Positions 41,728 through 49,328 of a DNA stretch of 54,686 nt are shown in pieces. The notes beneath the pieces were generated by a model. That model ran no database searches. It worked only from the letters and a program-made list of their open reading frames with translations, and was not told the DNA's origin. The translations under genes and the position numbers were made by a program. The DNA is taken from positions 1 through 54,686 of the forward strand of contig NZ_JAELUG010000032.1 in NCBI RefSeq assembly GCF_016429255.1, in the 5' to 3' direction. Source of the DNA: Rhizobium sp. ASV8 (lineage in GTDB: Bacteria; Pseudomonadota; Alphaproteobacteria; Rhizobiales; Rhizobiaceae). Within the stretch, counting starts at the first letter, position 1. Each line of letters starts with the position of its first letter.

Positions 41728-44700
41728 TCCCACAATTCTGTATCCAACGACCGGTAGCGACGACGCTTCTGGCGCTGGGTGTAGTCATGGCTGGTCTGGC
41801 TGGTTATCAGCTCCTGCCCGTCGCCGCCCTGCCCCAGGTGGACTTTCCGACCATCAACGTTTCGGCCCAGCTGACAGGCGCCTCGCCGCAGACGATGGCG
41901 ACCTCGGTTTCCACGCCGCTGATCAAGCAGTTCGAAACCATCCCCGGCATCAGTGAAATCTCGGCGACGAACTCGCTCGGCAATACGAGCATCGTGCTAC
42001 AGTTCGATCTCAACCGAAGCATCGACGCCGCAGCCGCCGACGTTCAGGCCGCGATCTCGAATGCGACTCGGCAATTGCCCAACAACCTGACGACGCCGCC
42101 GGGCTACAAGAAGACCAACCCGGCCGACGCTCCGATCATGCTGCTTGCCGTGCAGAGCGATACGATGCCGCGCAGCAAGCTGGACGAAATCGCCGAAGAC
42201 ATCATTTCACCGTCGCTGTCGACCCTTCCGGGCGTGGCGGAAGTTACTGTTTACGGCGCACAGACCTACGCCGTGCGCGTCGAAGTCGATCCGAACAAGC
42301 TGCAAGCTCGCGGCATCGGCATCGACACCGTCAACGCCGCAATCGTCAATGCCAACAGCCAGGTTCCGGTCGGCACGCTGCAGAACAGCAAGCAGAGCAT
42401 GACGCTCAATGCCAATACCCAGAACACCAATGCCGCGCAGTTCAAGTCACTGGTCATTGCCAGCCCCAATGGCGCGCCGATCCACCTAAGCGACGTCGCT
42501 GACGTTCAGGATAGCGTACAGAACACCAATGCCGGCTCCTGGTATGACGGCAAGCAGGCCATCATTCTTGCCATCCAGCGCCAGCCGGATGCCAACACCG
42601 TCGACGTCGTCGATGCGATCAACGCGAAGCTGCCACAGCTCCATGCGGAAATTCCGGCCTCGGTGCAGACGCATGTCATGAACGATTCGGCGCAGCCGAT
42701 CCGCGATGCGATCTCGGACGTCAAATTCACCCTGCTCTTGACGATCAGCCTGGTCGTTCTCGTCATCTATCTCTTCACCGGCCATGTGACGGCAACGATC
42801 ATCCCCGGTCTTGCCGTGCCTCTGTCGCTGATTTCGACCTTCGGGATGATGTATGTGCTGGGCTACAGCGTCGACAACATCTCGCTGCTAGGCTTGACGC
42901 TCGCCGTCGGCCTTGTGGTGGACGACGCGATCGTCATGTTGGAAAACATATTGCGACATGTCGAGGAAGGCATGCCGGTGCTGCAGGCAGCGATCAAGGG
43001 ATCGGCCGAGGTCAGCTACACCATCATTTCCATGTCCATCTCCCTGATCGCGGTGTTCATCCCGATCCTGCTGATGGGCGGTGTCGTCGGTCGTATCTTC
43101 AACGAATTCGGCATGGTGGTTGCGATCGCCATCGTGTCATCGGCAATCGTCTCTCTCACCGTCACGCCGATGCTCAGCTCGCGTCTGTCGGCGGGCCACG
43201 GCCAGCCGCCCTATCCGGTGCGCCTGTTCAACCGCGGTTTCGACTTGACCCAGCGCGGCTACGACAAGGGCGTCGCCTGGTGCCTGCGCAATCGTGGCAC
43301 CGTTCTGCTCTGCTTCCTCGGCTCGGTAGCGCTCTCGGTCTATCTCTTCATGGTGCTGCCGGCGAGCTTCTTTCCGACGGAAGATATAGGGCGCCTCCAG
43401 ATCTCCACCCAGGCGCGTCAGGATATTTCCTATCCGGCAATGCGTGACCTGCAGAACCAGGCCGCAGCGCTCGTCCAGAAGAACCCAGCCGTTGCCGGCG
43501 TGATGTCAATCGTTGGCGGCAGTGTCCGCCAGCCGTTGAACAATGGCACCATGTTCGTTCAAATGAAGCCGAAGGATCAGCGGCCTCCGCTGGACCAGAC
43601 GCTGCGCGAATTGCGCACCAGCATCGGCACCATAGCAGGCCTGAAGGCTTATATCACGCCGCAGCAAAGCCTGCGCTTCGGTGGCCGCCAGACTGCCAGC
43701 CAGTATCAGCTCGTCATTCAGGCGCTGAGCGCCGACCAGACCAATCTCTGGGCCAACAAGATGCTGGACGCCATGCGTCGCGACCCAAGCTTTACCGACG
43801 TTGCGTCGGACGAGCAGAACAACGCACTACAAGCCAACATCGTCATCGACACCGAAAAGGCGTCGCAATACGGCATCAACAACAATCAGCTGCGCACGAC
43901 GCTGGAGGAAGCTTTCGGCGGCTATGACGCCGCGCAGATCCAGACCACCGGCGACAGCTACGACGTGATGGTCGAGTTCGACACCAGCAAGCCCTGGGAC
44001 GACCAGAGACTGCAGGATATCCACGTAGCCTCGTCAAACGGCTCGCTGGTTCCGTTGTCCAACTTCGCCCATGTTCAGCGCACGACCGGCCCCGTCACCA
44101 TCAACCAGACAGGACAGCTCGTTTCGACCACTGTCTCCTTCAACCTGCCGGCTGGCGAAGCGCTTGGCGACGCCACGGCGCGGATCGATCAGATCAAGAA
44201 GGACATCAACATGCCGGCGGACATCTTCACGTCCTACGGCGGCACGGCGCAGATCTTCCAGCAATCGCAGGGCAGCACGCCTTATCTGATCCTCGCGGCC
44301 GTGTTGACGATCTACGTCGTTCTCGGTGTTCTCTATGAAAGCTTCATCCATCCGCTGACCATTCTGTCGGGCCTGCCGGCCGCAGCTCTCGGTGCGCTGC
44401 TTGCCCTGAAGGTCTTCGGCTTCGACCTGTCGATCATCGCGTTGATCGGCCTGTTGATGCTGATAGGCATCGTGAAGAAGAACGCGATCATGATGATCGA
44501 CGTGGCGCTGGAAACGCTACGATCGACAACGGGAATATCGCCTGCGGAGGCAATCCATGAAGCATGCGTCCGTCGTTTCCGCCCAATCATGATGACGACC
44601 TTCTGCGCGCTGCTCGGCGCCCTACCGATCGCGGTCGGCGGCGGTGCGAGTTCCGAGCTTCGGCAGCCGCTCGGTATCGCGGTCGTTGGCGGCCTCGTGG

Positions 44701-44843
44701 TCTCACAGCTTCTGACACTGTTCATCACGCCGGTGATCTTCCTTGAGATGAACCGCCTGAATGACTTCCTCGGTCGTTTCGGCAAACGCAAGGACGACGA
44801 TCCGCACCACAAGGAACCGCCGTCGGCCATTGCCGCGGAATGA
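41724..44843 (+). CDS. RND-family multidrug efflux pump (AcrB/MdtB-MdtC-like)
   Basis: 1039-residue inner-membrane H+ antiporter with 12 helices and two large periplasmic loops. It opens PQFCIQRPVATTLLALGVVM, the standard first helix. The proton-relay motif GLVVDDAIVMLENI (about 393-406) carries the paired Asp of helix 4. The VVLGVLYESFIHPLTILSGLP region and MLIGIVKKNAIMMIDVA in the C-terminal half complete the family pattern. Overall closer to MdtB/MdtC-type than AcrB by eye. Exports drugs or plant-derived toxins with the adjacent adaptor; substrates unknown. Confidence 0.94.
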   Translation: MIPQFCIQRPVATTLLALGVVMAGLAGYQLLPVAALPQVDFPTINVSAQLTGASPQTMATSVSTPLIKQFETIPGISEISATNSLGNTSIVLQFDLNRSIDAAAADVQAAISNATRQLPNNLTTPPGYKKTNPADAPIMLLAVQSDTMPRSKLDEIAEDIISPSLSTLPGVAEVTVYGAQTYAVRVEVDPNKLQARGIGIDTVNAAIVNANSQVPVGTLQNSKQSMTLNANTQNTNAAQFKSLVIASPNGAPIHLSDVADVQDSVQNTNAGSWYDGKQAIILAIQRQPDANTVDVVDAINAKLPQLHAEIPASVQTHVMNDSAQPIRDAISDVKFTLLLTISLVVLVIYLFTGHVTATIIPGLAVPLSLISTFGMMYVLGYSVDNISLLGLTLAVGLVVDDAIVMLENILRHVEEGMPVLQAAIKGSAEVSYTIISMSISLIAVFIPILLMGGVVGRIFNEFGMVVAIAIVSSAIVSLTVTPMLSSRLSAGHGQPPYPVRLFNRGFDLTQRGYDKGVAWCLRNRGTVLLCFLGSVALSVYLFMVLPASFFPTEDIGRLQISTQARQDISYPAMRDLQNQAAALVQKNPAVAGVMSIVGGSVRQPLNNGTMFVQMKPKDQRPPLDQTLRELRTSIGTIAGLKAYITPQQSLRFGGRQTASQYQLVIQALSADQTNLWANKMLDAMRRDPSFTDVASDEQNNALQANIVIDTEKASQYGINNNQLRTTLEEAFGGYDAAQIQTTGDSYDVMVEFDTSKPWDDQRLQDIHVASSNGSLVPLSNFAHVQRTTGPVTINQTGQLVSTTVSFNLPAGEALGDATARIDQIKKDINMPADIFTSYGGTAQIFQQSQGSTPYLILAAVLTIYVVLGVLYESFIHPLTILSGLPAAALGALLALKVFGFDLSIIALIGLLMLIGIVKKNAIMMIDVALETLRSTTGISPAEAIHEACVRRFRPIMMTTFCALLGALPIAVGGGASSELRQPLGIAVVGGLVVSQLLTLFITPVIFLEMNRLNDFLGRFGKRKDDDPHHKEPPSAIAAE

Positions 44844-44849
44844 CAAGAT

Positions 44850-44877
44850 CGGGCGCCGAAGGGCGCCCGTTTCATTT
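44850..44877 (+). terminator. Terminator after RND pump
   Basis: Perfect 8-bp stem CGGGCGCC / GGCGCCCG (44850-44857 with 44862-44869), GAAG loop, followed by TTTCATTT, seven bases past the stop. Confidence 0.85.
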
Positions 44878-45072
44878 GCGCGGAGCGAAGCAGCGAAGCC
44901 CTTCCGACTGTGTCCCGCTCCTCCATCGACGTAAGGAAATAAAACCGGCGCCGCGTCTTGCACTTGCGGCGAAGCCATGCCATGACGCGCCCTCTTTGCG
45001 ATCTGGGCGCGGCGTGCGCCTCATAGGGGCTTTGCCCCAATCCATAAAATTTCAACGGAAAGGAGTGCGGGC

Positions 45073-46362
45073 ATGGCTCGGGCGCTTGGTTTCGACTTCG
45101 GCACCACGAATACGGTTCTGGCAATGGCTGACGGATCTGCGACGCAATCAGTCGCCTTCAACAGTGCCGCCGGTACGGCAGACAGCATGCGCACCGCGCT
45201 TTCCTTCATGAAGGATCCGGGATTGGGTGCGGCCGCGCTCAAGGTCGAGGCCGGTCATGCGGCCATCCGCCAGTTCATCGACAATCCGGGCGATTGCCGT
45301 TTCCTCCAGTCGATCAAAACCTTTGCCGCAAGCGCACTTTTCCAGGGCACGCTGATCTACGCCAAGCGCCATAGTTTCGAGGATCTGATGGAGATCTTCG
45401 TGCGCCGTCTGCGCGCCTATGCCGGAGAAGGCTGGCCAAGCGATGTTTCGCGGATCGTGACCGGCCGCCCCGTACATTTTGCCGGCGCCAATCCAGATCC
45501 GGCGCTCGCGACGGAACGCTATAACGCCGCCCTCACCCGCTTTGGCTTTCCCGAGATCCACTACGTCTACGAACCCGTGGCCGCCGCCTTCTACTTCGCG
45601 CAGCATCTGAAGAAGGACGCGACCGTACTGGTGGCGGACTTCGGCGGCGGTACGACGGACTATTCGCTCATCCGTTTCGAAACCCTGGCCGGAAAGCTGA
45701 CGGCAAGCCCCATCGGCCATTCCGGTGTCGGCATCGCCGGCGATCATTTCGATTTCCGGATGATCGACAACATCGTCTCGCCGGCCATCGGCAAGGGCAG
45801 CTACTTCAAGAGCTTCGACAAGCTGCTGGAAATGCCCAGCTCCTATTACGCCAATTTCGGACGCTGGAACCAGCTTTCGATCTTCAAGACCTCGCGCGAA
45901 TATGCCGATCTGAAGACGCTGGTGCGCAGCAGCCTCGAGCCCGAGAAGCTCGAAACCTTCATCGATCTCGTCGAGCATGATGAAGGCTATCCGCTCTATC
46001 AGGCGGTATCTGCTACGAAGATGGCGCTTTCGGCCGAGGAAGAGGCAGAATTCCATTTCCCGCCGCTCGGCAAGGCAGGCCACCGGAGCGTTCGACGCGC
46101 CGATTTCGAGAGCTGGATCGCCGAGGATCTTGCCCGCATCGAAGGGGCTCTCAACGATGTCCTGACGACGACGAACACCTCGCCCAACGCCATCGACAAA
46201 GTGTTCCTCACCGGCGGCACATCCTTTGTTCCTGCCGTGAGACGCATCTTCACCGAGCGCTTCGGCCAGGAGCGCATCGAGACGGGCGGCGAATTGCTGT
46301 CGATCGCTCACGGGCTTGCCCTGATCGGAGAGCGCGAGGACATCGCCCAGTGGACGGCGTAA
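45073..46362 (+). CDS. Hsp70-family ATPase, YegD-like
   Basis: 429 residues, essentially only the Hsp70 nucleotide-binding domain. Phosphate-1 loop LGFDFGTTNTVLAMA (about 5-19), second loop VLVADFGGGTTDYSLIRF (about 188-205), connecting motif YVYEPVAAAFYFA and adenosine motif VFLTGGTSFVPAVRRIF (about 376-392). There is no C-terminal peptide-binding domain or EEVD-like tail, so it is not DnaK; E. coli YegD has this architecture. The biological role is not known. SD AAAGGAG precedes the ATG. It lies 55 bp upstream of the UDG gene and may be cotranscribed. Confidence 0.9.
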   Translation: MARALGFDFGTTNTVLAMADGSATQSVAFNSAAGTADSMRTALSFMKDPGLGAAALKVEAGHAAIRQFIDNPGDCRFLQSIKTFAASALFQGTLIYAKRHSFEDLMEIFVRRLRAYAGEGWPSDVSRIVTGRPVHFAGANPDPALATERYNAALTRFGFPEIHYVYEPVAAAFYFAQHLKKDATVLVADFGGGTTDYSLIRFETLAGKLTASPIGHSGVGIAGDHFDFRMIDNIVSPAIGKGSYFKSFDKLLEMPSSYYANFGRWNQLSIFKTSREYADLKTLVRSSLEPEKLETFIDLVEHDEGYPLYQAVSATKMALSAEEEAEFHFPPLGKAGHRSVRRADFESWIAEDLARIEGALNDVLTTTNTSPNAIDKVFLTGGTSFVPAVRRIFTERFGQERIETGGELLSIAHGLALIGEREDIAQWTA

Positions 46363-46417
46363 GATAGCAGGCCGCCCTGCCCTTTCGCTCCGGCGCTGCT
46401 TTGGCTAGAGTTCCCCC

Positions 46418-47305
46418 ATGATTTCCGCCAGCGACCTCACACCGGCCGAACTTGCCGCCCTTCTGCATTTCCATGCGGATGCCGGCGTCGATTGGCTGCT
46501 GGAAGAGGAGCCGGTGGATCGCTTCGCCGAATTCGAGGCCATGCGCGCTGCCCGGCAGGGCGCAAGGGCCGCGCAGGCGCGGCCTGAAGCACAGCAACAG
46601 GCGGGCAGAGCGCAGCCGGATCGTCGTCAGGCCGCAAAACCGGCCGCTGCTCCACCGCCTGCTTCGCCACGCAACGCTCCGGCCATTCCCGACGAACAAG
46701 CGGTTGAACAAGCGCGATTCGCAGCGGAAAGCGCGCGCTCGCTCACCGAATTGAAGACCGCGATCGAGGCGTTCAACAGCTGCAATCTCAAGAACAGCGC
46801 CCGATCGACGATCTTTGCCAGCGGCACGCCGGAAGGCCGCGTCATGGTGATCGGCCCGATGCCGAGCGCCGATGACGATCGGGAGGGCGCGCCGTTTGCC
46901 GGGCGCGCCGGACAGCTGCTCGACAAGATGCTGGCCGCTATCCGCCTGCGACGCGAAGAAATACTGCTGACCAACGTCATTCCGTGGCGGCCGCCCGGCA
47001 ACCGGGCGCCCTCTGCGCCGGAAGTCGAGATATGCCGTCCGTTCATAGAACGGCAGATTGCGCTTGCCGAGCCGAAAGCCTTGTTGCTGCTTGGTAATTT
47101 CACCGCACGGCATTTCTTCGAAAGCGCCGAAACGATCCATGGACTTCGCGGACAATGGCGCGAAATCGACATTCTCGGCCGAACGATACCGGCGATCGCC
47201 AGCCTGCATCCGCAGGAACTGCTCACCGCGCCCATCAACAAGCGGCTCGCATGGAGCGATCTTCTCGCCTTCAAGAATCGTATCGACGCCGAAATATTAG
47301 GCTGA
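46418..47305 (+). CDS. Uracil-DNA glycosylase, family-4-like, with missing Fe-S cysteines
   Basis: 295 residues. Low-complexity Ala/Gln/Pro-rich N-terminal third (about 40-100), then the UDG fold. Motif A region VIGPMPSADD (145-154) and GAPFAGRAGQLLDKML (157-172), then TNVIPWRPPGNRAP (185-198), EICRPFIERQI (204-214) and motif B ASLHPQE (261-267). Family-4 enzymes hold a [4Fe-4S] cluster with four cysteines; here only C122 and C206 remain, with F119 and W190 at the other two positions, and HPQ replaces HPS. It may excise uracil without a cluster, possibly akin to a UDG class I recall from Bradyrhizobium. Confidence 0.82.
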   Translation: MISASDLTPAELAALLHFHADAGVDWLLEEEPVDRFAEFEAMRAARQGARAAQARPEAQQQAGRAQPDRRQAAKPAAAPPPASPRNAPAIPDEQAVEQARFAAESARSLTELKTAIEAFNSCNLKNSARSTIFASGTPEGRVMVIGPMPSADDDREGAPFAGRAGQLLDKMLAAIRLRREEILLTNVIPWRPPGNRAPSAPEVEICRPFIERQIALAEPKALLLLGNFTARHFFESAETIHGLRGQWREIDILGRTIPAIASLHPQELLTAPINKRLAWSDLLAFKNRIDAEILG

Positions 47306-47443
47306 TTTTCGTCATCATTAACAGAATATGACACGAGCCATGCATTTTGGCATGACAGTTCATCGATGTTGTGCATTGCAAAATCAATGTTGCGTTGCAA
47401 TATATGGCATGTCTTGGGAGGAATTTCGAAAGGAACCAAGGCA

Positions 47444-47635
47444 ATGACTATACGTTTTCGCCCTATTCACTGCGGGTTTGATACCCTGCGTCGCGCCCTC
47501 GAGCCCGTGCGCGCCACAAACGGACATCGCAACCTCGGCATCGCTGCCAATGAGCAGATGACCGCCCGGGGTACTGGCGTTTCGGCCCGCATCGGCCGCC
47601 CGACCGCCATTTTCGCGGATTTCCGCGCCTGCTAA
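47444..47635 (+). CDS. Small hypothetical protein, 63 residues
   Basis: Basic, Arg-rich protein (TIRFRPIHCGFDTLRRALEP at the start, ending FADFRAC) with two cysteines. ATG 47444 has AAGGAACCAAGGC upstream. Upstream lies a TTGTGCATTGCAA / TTGCGTTGCAA motif pair (47369-47400). A GCGCG-AAGT-CGCGC stem at 47643-47656 follows its stop. No family recognised; coding status rests on SD, length and the flanking signals. Confidence 0.4.
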   Translation: MTIRFRPIHCGFDTLRRALEPVRATNGHRNLGIAANEQMTARGTGVSARIGRPTAIFADFRAC

Positions 47636-47693
47636 TCTGCGGGCGCGAAGTCGCGCGTTCTGTTCAGCGTTTCTATCTTTCAGGAATTACATC

Positions 47694-47858
47694 ATGTCTT
47701 CGGGTTTGCGTTCGCTCATCACTCTCTTCGATTCCGTCGGACACATCGGCGCCGCCGTGCGGGCAGCTGAGGAGTTCGAACGCTCGCGGAGCCTTCGTGG
47801 TGATGAGTGCCGAAACACAAGCCCTGCTCGCGCTGCTGCCGCAAGCATCCCGCTATAG
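47694..47858 (+). CDS. Small hypothetical ORF, possibly frameshifted
   Basis: 54 codons with AGGA eight bases before the ATG. The first 31 residues (SSGLRSLITLFDSVGHIGAA, then VRAAEEFERS) look like a real amphipathic rhizobial small protein. After that the frame becomes Ser/Arg/Ala-rich, whereas the +1 frame gives GAFVVMSAETQALLALLPQ, which looks more protein-like. A single frameshift near 47785 would join the two. No function known. Confidence 0.35.
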   Translation: MSSGLRSLITLFDSVGHIGAAVRAAEEFERSRSLRGDECRNTSPARAAAASIPL

Positions 47859-47958
47859 GGAATTCCAAGTCCACATCCCGGCACGACAGATTTCGTGATG
47901 GCTCGGGACATCAGCCCATAAAGGCCGGATCTCGGAACCCGGCATCATCTCGACAAGA

Positions 47959-48834
47959 TCATTTCTTTTGATCGGATTGCCGTGCTGCGTCTCGCGCCCA
48001 GGCGAAAGCCTCGTCGATCGCGGCAAGTTTCACGGCCTGCCATTGGCAATACTGATCCAGAAACTCGCGCGAGATCCACATCCGCGTCTTCTTCGTCTCG
48101 TCATGCCAGCCTATGTCTCCACGATCGGCGGACTTGCGGAGAAGGCGCTGCAAATGGGTGCGCGATATCATGAAATGTGCCGCAAGCGCGCGTGCATCGA
48201 TCCTTCCGATGTCGATCTGCGGACCCGGCTCTCCGCCGAGATCCAGCTGCGACATAATATAGTCGACGACCAGACCGCCCGCCTCAGTCCAGAGAAATAG
48301 ACCGACGCATTCCGGTGGCTCGCGCCAGAGGTCGGTTTCCAGGCAATAGCGCGCCATGCGCGGCTGCGCCAGATCCATCAATTCCGGAGAGGCAGCCAGC
48401 TCCGCGGCGCGGCTGCCGTCATCCAGCAGATCGAGCGTCGCCAGATTGGACAGGCACCAGCCGAACATCCCCGTTAGACTGGCCTCGGTCGGCACGTAGC
48501 GTCGCGGCCGCTTGACATGACCTGGAGCCAGCGTGAGAAAACGATAGGTGAGCAGTTCGTCGATAAAACTGAGCACTGTATTGCGGCTGGCGACACGATG
48601 CTGCGTGATCAGATCGCGAAGCCCGACGACGGTCAGACCGGAACCCGGCACCGCCGGATCATATTCAAGATGAAGCGCATAGGCCGTCTGCGTCAGCAAC
48701 CAACGTTGATGCGAGGCCAGCATGCGGGCAATTCGGGGGCCATGATCGTAACGATTTCGCAACGCCTCTGCGAGAAAGCGCAGTGACGACACGAATTTAG
48801 GATGACGAGCAAGCTGCTCGATAGAAAAACTCAA
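47959..48834 (-). CDS. Unrecognised protein with helix-turn-helix-like segments
   Basis: 291 residues, soluble. Two segments look like DNA-binding helices: LRDLITQHRVASRNTVLSFI (about 74-93) and ALAAHFMISRTHLQRLLRKS (about 217-236), the latter followed by a wing-like WHDETKKTRMWIS. I do not recognise the family. The start is TTG 48834, supported by a perfect AAGGAGG six bases upstream and no nearby ATG. It is divergent from pepN across a 494-bp gap holding two palindromes, which could be its operators. A transcription regulator is the best guess. Confidence 0.7.
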   Translation of the reverse strand: MSFSIEQLARHPKFVSSLRFLAEALRNRYDHGPRIARMLASHQRWLLTQTAYALHLEYDPAVPGSGLTVVGLRDLITQHRVASRNTVLSFIDELLTYRFLTLAPGHVKRPRRYVPTEASLTGMFGWCLSNLATLDLLDDGSRAAELAASPELMDLAQPRMARYCLETDLWREPPECVGLFLWTEAGGLVVDYIMSQLDLGGEPGPQIDIGRIDARALAAHFMISRTHLQRLLRKSADRGDIGWHDETKKTRMWISREFLDQYCQWQAVKLAAIDEAFAWARDAARQSDQKK

Positions 48835-49328
48835 TCGGGCCTCCTTGGGGTGCCCTTCTCAATGTATCAACAAAAGGAGGATGTTTCATTTTTGTGAACG
48901 AATTCACCGGAATCGATCATAATTCCGACATCTAATAGCATGCTATAGTTATGTAGATGCGCTTATACCGCAAGAGGTTAAACAAATAATTTACTTTAAA
49001 TAACTGTTTCCTGGAACAGGCTTGATGCATTCCAAGGATGGCATCCCAATGATCATGTATCCCCTATGCGAGGATTGCCGTCCGTATATCCGTAAAATCA
49101 GGTAGTAGGTGATTGCGTGAGCATCCAGAATACATCCGCAGACCGAGCCTGAACGGGCAAGAGCGACAGCTCGTCGCCCTAATACTTGCTGTGTCACAAC
49201 GGAACATTTCCATGTAGTGATATGACTTTAACTTTGGTTCAGATTTCGATGTAATGATGCGCCGACTTTCGGTCCGGAGGAGGGCTTCGGACTGTGCCTC
49301 AAAAAGCATAGCCTGATCAGGATAGACC
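48835..49328. other. AT-rich intergenic region with two palindromes
   Basis: Holds CGGAAT-N8-ATTCCG (48908-48927) and the perfect palindrome ATAGCATGCTAT (48935-48946), both 70-115 bases upstream of the TTG start at 48834. The stretch to about 49000 is markedly AT-rich compared with its neighbours. The right part (49000-49328) shows nothing I can assign besides the pepN leader, and no ORF with a credible start. Confidence 0.5.

Noticed and set aside
47687..47911. Minus-strand 74-codon ORF
   Set aside because: No SD, low-complexity Arg/Ser/Ala composition, antisense to a better-supported short ORF.
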